Assembly: GCA_018398585.1 (NCBI GenBank)
Contig: JAGTTD010000018.1
Span: 11,105,501-11,169,500 of the forward strand
Source of the DNA: Simmondsia chinensis
Lineage: Eukaryota > Streptophyta > Magnoliopsida > Caryophyllales > Simmondsiaceae
Reading direction: 5' to 3'
Length of the DNA stretch: 64,000 nt
Part shown: piece after piece, positions 36,742-47,929 of the stretch
Numbering within the stretch: the stretch's first letter is position 1
Layout: each line of letters begins with the position of its first letter
Program-made: the position numbers and the translations under genes
Notes under the pieces: generated by a model
Database searches by the model: none
What the model was told of the DNA's origin: nothing
The model's input: the letters and a program-made list of their open reading frames with translations, nothing else

Positions 36742-36801
<60 letters not shown>

Positions 36802-37818
36802 GCTTAACAAAAAAAAGCCTTAACTTATTAGGGAAAATTCAAGCATATAAAATTTAAAAAAACAAAAGAAACTTAACAAAGGTTCAAGCGCTGCTGCCGC
36901 CGCTATCAACTCATCTCTTTCTCTTTCTTTGCCGCTCCCCCCCCCCCCCCCCCCCCCCCCCCCTCTCCCTCTTCTGAACTTAACAGAGATTTTCCCCTCT
37001 CTTTTTTCATCATTCTCTCTCTCTTTCAGAATATGCCAAAATAATAATTTTTTGTCAAAATAGTTGCAAAACATTTGATAATATTAATCCAATTTTTTAA
37101 TTTAATTTCATATTGTTATATTAAATTTTATTTTATATAATATAGCTATTAAATATACATACTATCATATTGTATGTATATAATGATATTTATAATATTA
37201 TATTTTTAAAGTAAGGCCATCAAAAAACATGTCAAAACGTGTCAGTACGTGTTAGAAGTGTGTTGGAAACGTATCGAAAATTCCAAATTTAAAGAAAAAG
37301 AACCGTAGACTTCTTTTAACATATTAGAATATGTCAGAAACTTAAAATATAAAAAAGAATTGGATACATTTTTCGCGAATCGAACCCATATGAGAACATG
37401 TCGGAAGTGGATTGGTTTCGGATATGTGTTGGACATCAATACTATGGCCAAAAAAGAGTGTCGGTGCTTCCTAGTGTTGTCAAGTGCTCTCTCCCCTTCT
37501 CTAATTTAATTGAGCATTTGATCTTCCATAATGAGTCCATCAACATGCCCTCGGCGTATTCAATTAAACTATACCCTTGCCTTAAATCATTACTTTTTCA
37601 TTGAGGGTGTTGATGCGTCAAATAAGGGTTCAAAATCATTAACCTACTCTAATACCATGTGAAATATCATTAGATCTTGGGTCTAATCAAAGGAGTTAGC
37701 ATGTGAGATTCATATATAAACCAAAGTAAGCTTCCATTCCAAACATTTTTTTTGATAAAAAACCTTGCTAACATTACGTAAAGTATCCCACTATGTAAAT
37801 ATGCTGATCCCAACACAA
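35991..37818. other. AT-rich intron sequence with microsatellites
   Basis: Contains (AT)n at about 36744-36799, a C27 run at 36937-36963, and CT-rich flanks. A patch at about 37205-37440 repeats GTGTCGG/GTGTTGG-type words. No gene found. Confidence 0.6.
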
Positions 37819-38443
37819 TGTTGATGTATTTTCAAAATGAGAATTGTTAATAAAGTGTTTGAGATTTGTCCCGATATTGTTTGAAGTGTTTTTTATTTGC
37901 GTGGGACGTGCGTTGACACACAAGGCTCGTGCGTCGACACACAATCTTATAGAACCAAAATGCAGAGTTGTTTGTTGACACACAGTGCCCATGTGTCGAC
38001 ACACAATCTTACAGAAACGCACGGAATAAATCTATGTGTCGACACATAGGGCAGATTTTGACAGTTTACTTGCGCGGTTTATTCTGGTTTTTGGCGTCCC
38101 TTTTTGGGGTGCTTTTTGGGGACGCCTCTTTTCACTCTTAACATATATAATACCCCCTTTGATCAGATTTGCTTGGACTTGAATCAATACAAAAAATTGA
38201 AAGAACTTTGTATGAGAGGGATTACTTAAAATTGTTGAAAGTTCTTGAACAAAAACTTCATCCTCTTTCATCTACTCTATCTCTTCTCTTACACACTTTC
38301 ACTTCATCGTTTTAGTTGTTGTTGCATCCTCAAGACTATTTTCTATGCTGAAATAAGTCTTAAGGAGAATGACTACACGGCCTCGACACCTGAGATCTCT
38401 AGAATACCCGTTCTTGCGAGTTTTGCAAGTGCTTACACCAACA
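37819..38443 (+). repeat. Left LTR of copia element, 625 bp
   Basis: Starts TGTTGATGTATTTTCAAAAT and ends CTTACACCAACA, giving TGTTG/CAACA termini; the end was set by comparison with the solo LTR. U3 holds several variants of GTGTCGACACACA (about 37911-38050). A short primer-site motif of the usual tRNA-Met type is not evident after it. Confidence 0.87.
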
Positions 38444-38482
38444 ATCTAAAGACTTATTCTTGTTTTGTGATCTTGGTTTGAT

Positions 38483-39600
38483 ATGGCATCTTCACTGAGG
38501 GAAATGACAGCGAATTTTGTGAAGTTGGACCGTTTTGATGGCGGTAATTTTCGCCGTTGGTAGAGAAATATGCACTTCCTAATCACTGCCCTGAATGTGG
38601 TGCATGTTCTGAATACACTATTCCCTGCCCCCTACTGAGGAGGAGGAGATGCTGGCCAAGCAACGAGCACGGTTGAAATGGGAGAACGATGATTACATCT
38701 GTAGAGGGCACATACTGAATGGGATGACAGATGCCCTCTTTGACATCTACTACAACGTGCCTACCGCAAAGGAATTGTGGGACGCTCTAGAGGCGCATTA
38801 CATGGCTGAGGATGCCACAAGTGAGAAATTTTTAGTTAGTCAGTTTAATAATTACAAGATGGTTGATGAACATCCAGTCATAGAGCAATTGCATAAAATT
38901 AAGAATTTTAAATAACTTTAAACAACATAGCATAAATATGGACGATACCATTATTGTTCTTTGATTGACAAACTTCCCTCTTCGTGGAGAGATATTAAGA
39001 AATCTCTCAAACACAAGAAGGAAGACATGTCAATTGAAGAGTTGGCATACCATTTACGAATTGAGGAAGGTTATAGGTTACAGGATGACCACAAGGATCA
39101 CCCCGGTGACATTAGGAAAACCAATGTTACAGAAGAAGGCCAATCAAGTCAAGGAACCAAGGGAACCAAAAGAACCGGACATTCCCAAAAGAAATGAAAC
39201 AAGAAGAAGGCCAAAATGGTCTGTTGGGAGTGTCAAATGCCCGGTCACCTTAGGAGGGACTGCTTTTGCCTAAAGAACAAGAAAGACAAGGGGCTTAATC
39301 ATCGCAACAAAAATTCGAATGATGGGTTCGTGGCGATTATATCAAAGATCAACCTAGTTGACAGTGATGACTCTTGGTGGGTTGACTCAGGGGCCACAAA
39401 ACATGTTTGTAAAGCCGAGGGTTTCTTCAAAGATATAGAACCCATATACAACGGAACTGTGTTGTTTATAGGCGATGGAGCGAGTGTACCGGTTAAAGAC
39501 AAGGGAAAAGTTGACTTACTTTTTTTACTTCCAGGAAAACCCTTACCCTAACCGATGTATGCTACGCCCCGGATGTTAAGAAGAACCTTGTGTCTGGTGG
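38483..39600 (+). pseudogene. copia gag and protease, broken
   Basis: ATG at 38483 (MASSLREMTANF) starts a Gag of the UBN2/copia type with DRFDGGNFRRW, then a stop. The frame 38649-38915 gives DALFDIYYNVPTAKELWDAL and EKFLVSQFNNYKMVDE, and another block has LIDKLPSSWRD. A CX2CX4HX4C knuckle (CWECQMPGHLRRDC) lies at about 39222-39263. The protease follows with WWVDSGATKHVC (active-site DSG intact, 39384-39392). Stops and frameshifts at about 38560, 38635, 38913, 39195 and 39548 prevent a full product. Confidence 0.9.
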
Positions 39601-40950
39601 CCTACTAAATAGGTTCGGTTTCAAGTTGGTGTTCGAGGCCGACAAGTTTGTTCCGTCGAAGGGGGTGTATTTGTGGGCAAGGGATACCTGTGTAATGGAG
39701 TGTTCAAATTAAATGTTGATAATAAAATAACTAGTTCGGTTTATATGCTTGACTCTTCGTATTTATGGCATCAAAGATTAGGACATGTGAACTTTTATAG
39801 GATGCATGAAATGGTTAATTCATCATTGATACCACATATTGATAAAGTAGATGATAAATGTAAAACATGTATGTTGACAAAAATAACGAAGTTACCATTT
39901 CCATCGGTACAAAGAGAAATGAACTTACTTGATCTAGTACATAGCGATTTGTGTGACTTTAAAAGTACTCTGACCATAGGAGGAAAAAGATATTTTATAA
40001 CTTTCATTGATGATTCCTCGAGATTTTGCTATATGTATTTAATCAATCATAAAGATGAGTCGATAGAGAGGTTTAAGGCATATAAAGCGGAAACCGAACT
40101 ACACTGTGAGACCTTCCTCAAACGGTTTAGATCGGACCGTGGTGGAGAATACTATGATCCCAAGTATTTTGAAGGGTATAGTGCATGAAGTCACAGCACC
40201 CTACACGCCACAACAAAATGGCGTGGCTAAGCAAAAAAATCGGACACGAGCCGAGATGGTAAATTCCATGTTATCGTATTCCAGACTCAGTGATGGGTTT
40301 TGGGGTGAGGCTATGTTAACAGCCTGTCATATTTTAAATCGAGTTCCAAACAAGAAAAGTAAAATAACCCCATATGAACATTGGAACGATCGACCCCCTA
40401 AGTTGAGTTATCTTAAAGTGGGGGTTACAGGGCAGTCGTTAAAGTGCCTGAACCTAAACGTAAAAATTTAAGTGAAAGAGGCATCGACACTATAGTTGTT
40501 GGATATGTGCCACATAGTAAGGTGTATCGATTCTATGTAATTGAGCCAAATGATTATATCAATGTTAATACGATAATAAAATCAAGAGATGCCATTTTTG
40601 ATGAAAATTGGTTTACCTCTATTCCTAGACCAAGGGATTATGTACCGGTTGAGATTGACAAGCCAGTGTCATATGATGATGTTGATCATCATGAGATGGA
40701 ACAAGTCCCTGAGAATGCTCTAGAACTCCAAAGGAGTAAGAGAACGAGGAAAGAGAAATCTTTCGGATCGAACTTCTACACATTTCTAGTAGAAGGCTCG
40801 AATAATGATATGGACCCTATAATTCCATATTGTTGTGTCATGGAGGGTGACCCCATGACGTTTGATGAGGCTATGAGGTCTCATGATGCCTCCTTTTGGC
40901 CAGAGGAAATAAATGATAAGATGGATCCCATCATGGGCAATAATACCTAG
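39601..40950 (+). pseudogene. copia integrase, catalytic Glu replaced by Lys
   Basis: The zinc domain shows HQRLGHVNFYRMH and CKTCMLTK. The core has HSDLCDFKS (first Asp) and FRSDRGGEYYD (second Asp). After a frameshift near 40165-40185, QQNGVAKQKNRT has AAG where the family has GAG for the catalytic Glu (A-E-R-K-N-R). The C-terminal part (40444-40950) reads IDTIVVGYVPHSKVYRF and continues to the RT linker. The Glu-to-Lys change alone would kill strand transfer. Confidence 0.9.
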
Positions 40951-42403
40951 ATATTAGTGGATCTTCCATGAGGTAGCAAGCCTATCGGGTGTAAATGGAT
41001 CTTCAAGAAGAAGATGAAAGTCGATGGAACTATAGATAAGTTCAAAGCCCGATTGACAGCTAAGGGGTTTACCCAAAAATATGGGTTAGACTACTTTGAT
41101 ACATATGCCCCAGTGACGAGAATATCGACTATAAGAGTTTTGATTGCTCTTGCCTCCATTTATAAGCTAGTGATTCATCAAATGAATGTCAAAACGCCAT
41201 TCTTGAATGGTGAACTAGAAGTGGAGGTGTATATGAAACAGCTGGAAGGTTTTGTTGTTCCGGGCCAAGAGAGAAAGGTATGTAAACTCATACGCTCTCT
41301 GTATGGGCTAAAGCAAGCCCCGAAGCAATGGCACCAGAAATTTGATCATGTTGTTCTAAACAACGGATTCATTATAAATGAAATGGATAAGTGTGTCTAT
41401 AGCAAGTTCGAGAATAGCAAAGGGGTCATGATCTGTTTATATGTCGATGACATGTTAATTTTCGGTACTAATTTGGAATTGGTAGAGAAAACTAAATAGT
41501 TTCTCTCGGTGAACTTTGCTATGAAAGACATGGGTGAGGCTGAGGTGATCCTCGGTATAAGGATTGTAAGGAATGGTGGTGCAATATCCTTGACACAGCC
41601 TCACTGTATTGAAAATTTGTTGAATAGATTCTACTATGGTGCATGTGCACCGGTGTCCACTCCAATGGACTCTAGTGTGAAACTAGTACCGAATGTGGGC
41701 ACTCCTAAATCGCAGTTGGAGTGTGCCCGAGTCATTGGATGTCTTATGTACGCCATGACTAGCATTAGGCCTGATATAGCATATGCTGTGGGAAAACTAA
41801 GTAGATATACTAGCAGTCCGAGTAAACTGCATTGGCACGTGGTGTATAGAGTACTAAAGTACCTTAAGAGTACCATGAACTATGGTATTTCTTATGTAGG
41901 GTATGCTCCCATTTTGAAAGGATACTCTGATGCCAGTTGGATCTCCGATGTGAGAGATCATGCATCCACAAGCGGATGGATATTTCTGCTTGATGGGGGT
42001 GCGGTTTCTTGGGGTTCCAAGAAACAAACTTGTATGTCTGATTCTACAATGGCGGCAAGAGTTCATAGCTCTTGCTTCTGCAGCTAAAGAAGCCGAGTGG
42101 TTAAAAGATCTCTTGTATGAGATTCCTTTGTGGCCTAAGCCGATCTCACTGATATCTATGCACTATGATAGTCAGGCTACGCTTTCAAAAGCGTACAGTG
42201 AAGTGTACAATGGAAAGTCCAGGCACATTGGTGTAAGACATAGTATTGTGAGACAACTTATTCGAGAAGGTGTCATCATTGTGGACTCCGTGAGAACGAG
42301 TCAGAATCTAGCGGATCCATTGACAAAAGGCCTAGCTAGAGACTTGGTTCTGAAAACTAGTGAAGGGATGGGGTTGAAACCTGTCATTGCTAGTCACACA
42401 TGA
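40951..42403 (+). pseudogene. copia reverse transcriptase and RNase H, three lesions
   Basis: Blocks in order: FKARLTAKGFTQKYGLDYFD, YAPVTRISTIRVL, KTPFLNGELEVEVYM, SLYGLKQAPKQWHQKFD, then YVDDM at 41440-41454, the intact catalytic motif. RNase H shows GYSDASW, MHYDSQATL and ADPLTKGLARDLV. The lesions are a stop at about 40948, TAG at 41497-41499 in place of a Lys codon, and one extra A near 42056 that shifts the frame just before EFIALASAAKEAEW. It is the best preserved polymerase in the window. Confidence 0.93.
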
Positions 42404-42975
42404 TAGGCTCTCAACTCGACGCTTGGTATGACGTCAGGTTTTAGGTTCAATGAGTGAGACTTATTATCCGAGTGACTGCAAGCACTAAAAGAAAATTTTA
42501 CCATTCCATGTGAGAAGTGCTTGGTTACCTGCGTCAGAGAATCTAAGAGGATGAGTGTATGCTCTTAATGGACCCGGGTTTATATTATTACTGAATGCCA
42601 AGTTGCAGGGACATGATTAGTGGGGTCCACCTTAGTGAGTGTGAAGTTTGACTACTTCAAGGAGTGATTTTTGACAAAGGGTTTGACTCTGAAACACTCG
42701 CGAAGGGTACAGGACACAAGGCTACATATGTGTCGATCTCGGAGTTGTAGCGTGTGTACGGGGAGTACGTCTTGTGCGTGTTGATGTGTTCGGTTAGTCA
42801 AATGAGTTGTATGGTTCAAAGCATGGTCTACCATTTTGGATTCGATTCACTGGAAACGTGTCTTCACTAACTTGGGGTTCAATCGAGAGACACCCTCATT
42901 GACGCACAATAAGGCCTCCTTTAATTTAGAGATGTTATATGTAAGAATGATTGTATTTCGAAAATGGTGGGGGAA
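42404..42975 (+). other. copia 3' untranslated region and polypurine tract
   Basis: Noncoding stretch between the RNase H stop and the right LTR. It ends in GGTGGGGGAA directly before TGTTG of the LTR, which fits a polypurine tract at about 42966-42975. Confidence 0.75.
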
Positions 42976-43516
42976 TGTTGATGTATTTTCAAAATGAGAA
43001 TTGTTAATGAAGTGTTTGAGATTTGTCCTGATGTTGTTTGAAGTATTTTTTATTTGTATGGGATGTGTGTCGACACACAATCTTACAGAACCAAAATGCA
43101 GAGATGTGTGTCGACACACAATCTTATAGAAGTGCATAGAATAGATCTTTGTGTTGACACATAGGGCAGATTTTGACGGTTTAGTTGCGCGGTTTATTCC
43201 GGTTTTTGGCGCCCCTTTTTGGGGTGCTTTTATGGAACGTCTTTTTTCACTCTTAACATATAAAATACCCCCTTTGATCAGATTTGCTTGGACTTGAATC
43301 AATACAAAAGATTGAAAGAACTTTGTATGAGAGGGATTACTTAAAATTGTTGAAAGTTCTTGAACAAAAACTTCATTCTCATTCATCTCTTCTATCTCTC
43401 TTCTTACACACTTTCACTTCATCATTTTGGTTGTCGTTGTATCCCCAAGACTATTTTCTAAGCTAAAATAAGTCTTAAGGAAAGTGACTACACAGCCTCG
43501 ACACCTGAGATCTCTA
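42976..43516 (+). repeat. Right LTR of copia element, 3' truncated
   Basis: Starts TGTTGATGTATTTTCAAAAT like the left LTR and is colinear with it to GAGATCTCTA at 43516, where similarity stops about 45 bases short of the LTR end. It has fewer TGTGTCGACACACA copies than the left LTR (a deletion between about 43065 and 43160). Confidence 0.88.
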
Positions 43517-43668
43517 AACCAAGCCTTTGCATTCGAATGCTTGAATGAAACCCTTGTTGCCAGTGCATTCCATTTAGGTCCATCTCTTTAATGTCGAAGT
43601 CATAAAGATTGTAGTGTAGAGTTTCTAAGCAAGTTTTCTAATAATGCTACCTTATTTCCACCCTCAAG

Positions 43669-44097
43669 TGATATGATCAAGCCACCTTAATTCAACAATT
43701 CAATCACGCACATTCAAACTAACAATTCAATCAAGCATTATCAAAATTCAGCAATCAAACAATCAGATTATATTTCTATATTGAGCTATACTATAGTATC
43801 ATATGGTATTGTATGGGAAGAACTAGCAAACTTTAAGTAAAAGAGGGGGTAGAGGGAAGAGAAGCTAGAAGGGAGAGAAGACACTAATAATTGTCCTCGT
43901 ACCGATCCCCTACTAAGAAGCCTTAACTAATATACTACTCATGGCTTCCAAGCAAACACACCAAATGCCCATCTCTGCTAGTAGTAATAGAAGAAGATGA
44001 GGGAGGGGACTACTAGCTAGGATTTGCTGAGGTGGAAAAGGTCATTAGCAACTACCCAAACTACCCCTATCTTAATCCCTATATTTCAGCTATATCA
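43669..44097 (-). repeat. 3' LTR of antisense gypsy element
   Basis: 429 bp; colinear with 46526-46945, for example the shared GAACTAGCAAACTT and GAAGAGAAGCTAGAAGGGAG blocks. The termini are TGATAT/(T)ATCA. Confidence 0.88.
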
Positions 44098-44149
44098 CCC
44101 GCCCCGACTGAGCCCTTGTTCCCCAAGGGTCGAAACTGGAGAAATGACA

Positions 44150-45060
44150 TTGAAGGTCGTAGAGGTACTCCCAAGTAATGTCTTCAGCGAGTTGGATAGT
44201 CCACTGAACTAAGAATTGAGTAGGGGCTTGGGGATGACGTTTTACAATGCGGCTGTCGAGAATGAGTGCTGGTTGTAGAGACAGGGGTTGAGGCGGTCAA
44301 TCGGACGGTAAGGAAGTGTTACGAAGGGGAACCGTATGCAGCATTTCAATTAAGAAACATGAATCGTGTGGTGAATTTGTGTGCATCGAGGAAGATCGAG
44401 TTTATAAACAATAGGGCGCAAGTGATCTAAATTTTTGAAAGGTCCAAAAAATCGATGTGAGAGCTTGTGGTATAGTCAATATTCCATGCTTTGCTGACAA
44501 TAAGGTTGAAGCTTCAAACAAACATAATCTCCTTTCTCAAACTCGCATTTAGAACAATGAAGGTCAGCCCACTGCTTCATTCTATGGTGCAGTGAAGATG
44601 AAATTTGAGTTGAGCGATAATTGCTTCGCGAGCTCGGAGGCTTCTCTCAACAACATCCATTGCAGATTCCTCGGGAAGGTATGGCTTGTGAGTAGGCGGG
44701 GCTTTGCCCTTATAAAACTTCATAGGGGTATGCTTGAGCGGCCGAGTGGAATATAATAATGTGCTACCATTCAGCAAGTGGCAACCATTTACTCTAATCT
44801 CGAGGATGTTCTATTGCCATGAAGCGAAGCTAAGTCTCAAGGTAGCAATTAAGCACTTTCCTTTGCTCGTCAAATTGCGAGTGGTAAGAAGATGATATAT
44901 TAAGTTGCGTGCCCAACCAAGAAAAGAGCTCTTGCCATAAAGTACATAAATATGGGATCTCTATTACTAATGATGATATCTGGATCTCTATGAAGCCTGT
45001 AAATCCGATAGCGCACCCCAACTGTTGTGCCATTAACAAGTTAACGAAGTACTGCCACTT
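44150..45060 (-). pseudogene. Gypsy integrase and chromo-like C-terminus remnant
   Basis: Minus-strand blocks: LCTLWQELFSWLGTQLNISS and SSYHSQFDEQ (family SSYHPQTDGQTE) in 45039-44830, then VCLKLQPYCQQS, LSHRFFGPFK and IHHTIHVS (44540-44345), and a chromodomain-like QFLVQWTIQLAEDITWEY near 44240-44185. The catalytic Glu region of the core is damaged. All frames contain stops. Confidence 0.8.
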
Positions 45061-45169
45061 TCAATTAAAATGCTAATGGTTCGTTTACCGTAGTACCCTG
45101 TGTCATGCATTGTCTGATAGTGATTGACTTCCCTCTAACGCATTTATCGAAATTCATGGGTCTGGATCA

Positions 45170-46512
45170 AGGCCCAGGTCAGGCTCTGGGTCGGTCTCTT
45201 CCTCTACTTTAACCAAATAAAGCTGCAAACGTTTTTGCACAGGACATTGGTGGCCTGGTGTAAACTTTTCGTGACAATAGAAGTACAAATTCTTGGCTCA
45301 ATGTTCATCAACCTCAATTGTCATCAATGTTCGTTGATTGCAAATTGGCTTTTTTGTGCGGGTTAGGGATGTATTTAAGCTATGGGTCCTTGGAGTATTA
45401 ATGTGGTTAGGTGGGTTTGGGGCCATTTTTGTGGTGTTAATTGGACAATCCTCACGGATATTATGGGTATAGGGAGGATGGGGACTGTTTTTATGGAGTT
45501 TCGACCTGTTATATGTTCGATATAGGCACAATCCTTATCTTGCAATTTTGCTAAAACGATCGCATGCTGAAGAGAAGCAGGCTTAAACAATTAAGCCACC
45601 CGGGAATTCATCCTTTATTTCACCCATAAACATACTAATCTCTTAAGTTTCATCAACCCACATCGGCTAACTAACAATTCAAATGAAGTTCAAAAATTCG
45701 TTGAGTGTGCCAATGTACTTCAATTAGGCCAATTCGGCTAGAGGATCCTAGTGTTATCCGAGAATCAAGCCCTATTCTATGTGCCCTATGTTTCCTATGG
45801 GATTATAGAGGCAATGAGACACGAATCCTCATACATGTCGTGCCAACCCAAGGCTTCCACTTCAGAGCTATATTGACGAGTATGAGCTTAGCGGAGTCTG
45901 GAGTCTTATCAAGCAAAAAAATAGTGTTTTTATTTATACAACCATCCCTTAACATTACGACCATTTTTACTAACAAGGAACCTGGTTACATGGTAAACCT
46001 CGGCCCATGCGGTGACCCACACACCACAGAGCAAATTAAGCCAAGGATTCCTTAGGAAGAGGTTCAGGGAGGGGAATCGAACTCCAAACCTTTCGGCCTA
46101 AAGCAACACTCTATCCCCTCACTTACCTCCTAATATTGAGGCAAAGCCTTGGTAGGTAACATCATGACCATTAAACCTTGGAAAATCAATCTTCGTTAAA
46201 CGAGTGAGGAATTGATAATTGCCTTCTAGTCGCTCGACAATGGGTGTTTGTGGTTCAGGAGACCAGTCGGCCATCAGCTATTCCCTAGCCACCGAGTTTG
46301 TCTGATTCCTCCCACTAATTGTTCCCATTATTGAATCCATCTGCTCCAATAGACCACTGATCATCTGCTGGACTTCTAGCATGGGGTTGGTTTAAGTGAG
46401 CCAAGCATCAAGCTCATTGTGCCGCTCAGCGAAGGTGGTGCGCAAGCCCTCTTCTACCTCATGAATGGCGGTCTACGACCTTGTATTCTCAACTAGAACT
46501 GAGAATTGTAGC
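45170..46512 (-). pseudogene. Gypsy gag, broken and split by a SINE
   Basis: Read on the minus strand: FLTRLTKIDFPRFNGHDVT (46225-46155), then after the SINE a GWLYK block and EVEALGWHDMYEDS, FELLVSRCGLMKLKRLV, and LQHAIVLAKLQDKDC near 45560. The order fits plant Ty3/gypsy gag (RFNG-x-WLY-x-CEQFF, GxALQWH, FxxLLxR, LxxAxxLAxLQ). A knuckle relic FYCHEKFTPGHQC is at about 45285-45245. Several stops. Confidence 0.8.
45966..46156 (-). mobile_element. tRNA-derived SINE inside gypsy gag, 191 bp
   Basis: The flanks TAACATTACGACCATT (45950-45965) and TAACATCATGACCATT (46157-46172) form a 16-bp target duplication with two mismatches. On the minus strand a B-box-like GGTTTGGAGTTCGATTCC lies in the 5' half and the 3' end reads GGTCACCGCATGGGCCGAGG then a T/A-rich tail. 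The interruption falls precisely within the gag frame. This SINE family is different from the (TTG)n-tailed ones. Confidence 0.8.
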
Positions 46513-46525
46513 CTCTGATACCAAT

Positions 46526-46945
46526 TGATATGATCAAGCAACCTTAATTCAACAATTCAATCAAGCAATCTCACGATTCAACAATCAAATGATCGGATTT
46601 TATTGTTATATTGAAGTATAGTATAGTATCGTATAGAATTGTATCGGTATAGGCTTTACAATAGAAAGAACTAGCAAACTTAAGTAGAAGGAAAGGGAGA
46701 GGGAAGAGAAGCTAGAAGGGAGAGAAGACTAATAATTCTTATCATACCCGTCCACTACTATGAAGCCTTATTTATAATACTACTCGTGGCTTCCGAGCAA
46801 ACGCATGAGATACCCATCTTTGCTAGTGCTAACCAAACAAGAACGAGGAGGAGGGGACCACTAGCTTGGATTTGGTGAGGTGGCAAAAGTTATTAGCCAC
46901 TACCCAAACTACCCCTCTCTTAATTCCTATATTTCAGTTGTATCA
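46526..46945 (-). repeat. 5' LTR of antisense gypsy element
   Basis: 420 bp; the antisense primer site CTCTGATACCAAT at 46513-46525 directly adjoins its left edge, marking this as the 5' LTR of a minus-strand element. Confidence 0.88.
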
Positions 46946-47885
46946 CCAAGTCTAGCTTGAAAGAAAAAAGCATGGCTAGTGTGAGAAAATTATAAAAAAG
47001 GGAAATGATAGGTTCATATATCGTAACTGCATTTTCTTCATTGTTGATTGTTCAGAGTCCACATGGGCACAATTTTGAGTCTCCATCCAATTCTTCTTAG
47101 GATAACTCCACCAATATCATGCTGAATATGCTTCAACTATTCTTAAAGTATTAGGGTCTTCATTTCCTAGGTTAGACAACCAAAATTTTGTCTCAAATAT
47201 TTTTCACTTTCTCTCTTGAGCCTTGTGCCATAAGTGTATGGTTGTATCGAATTTGCATGTGAGTCTAGTAACAAAAGCTTCATATAGTTGTGAGAAGGAA
47301 GAGATTTAAATACAAGATTGTCCGGCTATTTTACTTAACGCTAATTGGTTTTTGGAACGGAACCTCTCTTGGGTATATATGAGGATCTCATGCATCAATT
47401 CCTTAGACTAGGTCCACAACCAAACAAAGTTTCACACATGGAGCAAGATAAGAATAGTACATTACATGGGACTGCTAAGTCGGAAGGACATTTGATTCAT
47501 CTTTCATAAAATATTTCTCTATGGAAAATTTATTTTTGCGCTCTCAAACTTGATCTCTCACCCCCCCCCCCCCCCCCCCCCCCCCCAAAGGAGAAACAAA
47601 GAGGTTTTAAAGTAGGAAAAGGTTGCACAGGGTAACTCTTAACAGGCTATACTCTTTGGCTGTGCCGCAGGATAAGCTAGCGCTGAGAGACATAGAGAAT
47701 AATGCAGAGCAGTCATATGGCCCAAATGACATGAAACATGATGATGCAAAACACGTGCCTTTTGTCCCTAGGGACATAGGCTAGTGGCAGAGAACACTGG
47801 TGGCCTTACACACCACCCAGGTACGAATCTTCATTATGGTACTAATGGCTCCCCTTTATGGGGTATTCTTGCCCCCCCGCCGCGC

Positions 47886-47916
<31 letters not shown>

Positions 47917-47929
47917 AAAAAAAAACACT
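46946..47929. other. Intron sequence, mostly unassigned
   Basis: Contains C26 at 47561-47586 and C22 followed by A19 at 47885-47925. Between them, ACATAGGCTAGTGGCAGAG and, about 45 bases on, CAGGTACGAATCTTC look like A and B boxes of a tRNA-derived SINE head (about 47770-47830), but no tail or target duplication could be confirmed. Confidence 0.4.

Larger units (their letters stand above)
37819..43516 (+). mobile_element. Ty1/copia LTR retrotransposon, recently decayed
   Basis: Order is LTR, gag, protease, integrase, reverse transcriptase, RNase H, polypurine tract, LTR. Integrase before RT defines Ty1/copia. The LTRs are related to the solo LTR in the 19166-30668 array, including the repeated TGTGTCGACACACA motif. 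The right LTR lacks its last roughly 45 bases, so no target duplication can be confirmed (left flank CACAA). Reading frames are long but broken by a handful of stops and shifts. Confidence 0.93.
43669..46945 (-). mobile_element. Ty3/gypsy element, antisense, lacking PR-RT-RNase H
   Basis: Two LTRs (43669-44097 and 46526-46945) start TGATATGATC on the plus strand and end (T/A)TATCA. Next to the right LTR, CTCTGATACCAAT is the complement of the tRNA-Met primer site, so the element reads right to left. Next to the left LTR, CCCGCCCCGAC is the complement of a polypurine tract. Flanks TCAAG and CCAAG fit a 5-bp target duplication with one mismatch. Inside are gag, then integrase and a chromo-like end; the protease to RNase H block is deleted near 45130-45060. 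Confidence 0.87.

Noticed and set aside
46010..46130. A tRNA gene (B-box-like sequence GGTTTGGAGTTCGATTCC, minus strand)
   Set aside because: No cloverleaf can be drawn, and the unit has SINE borders with a 16-bp target duplication.
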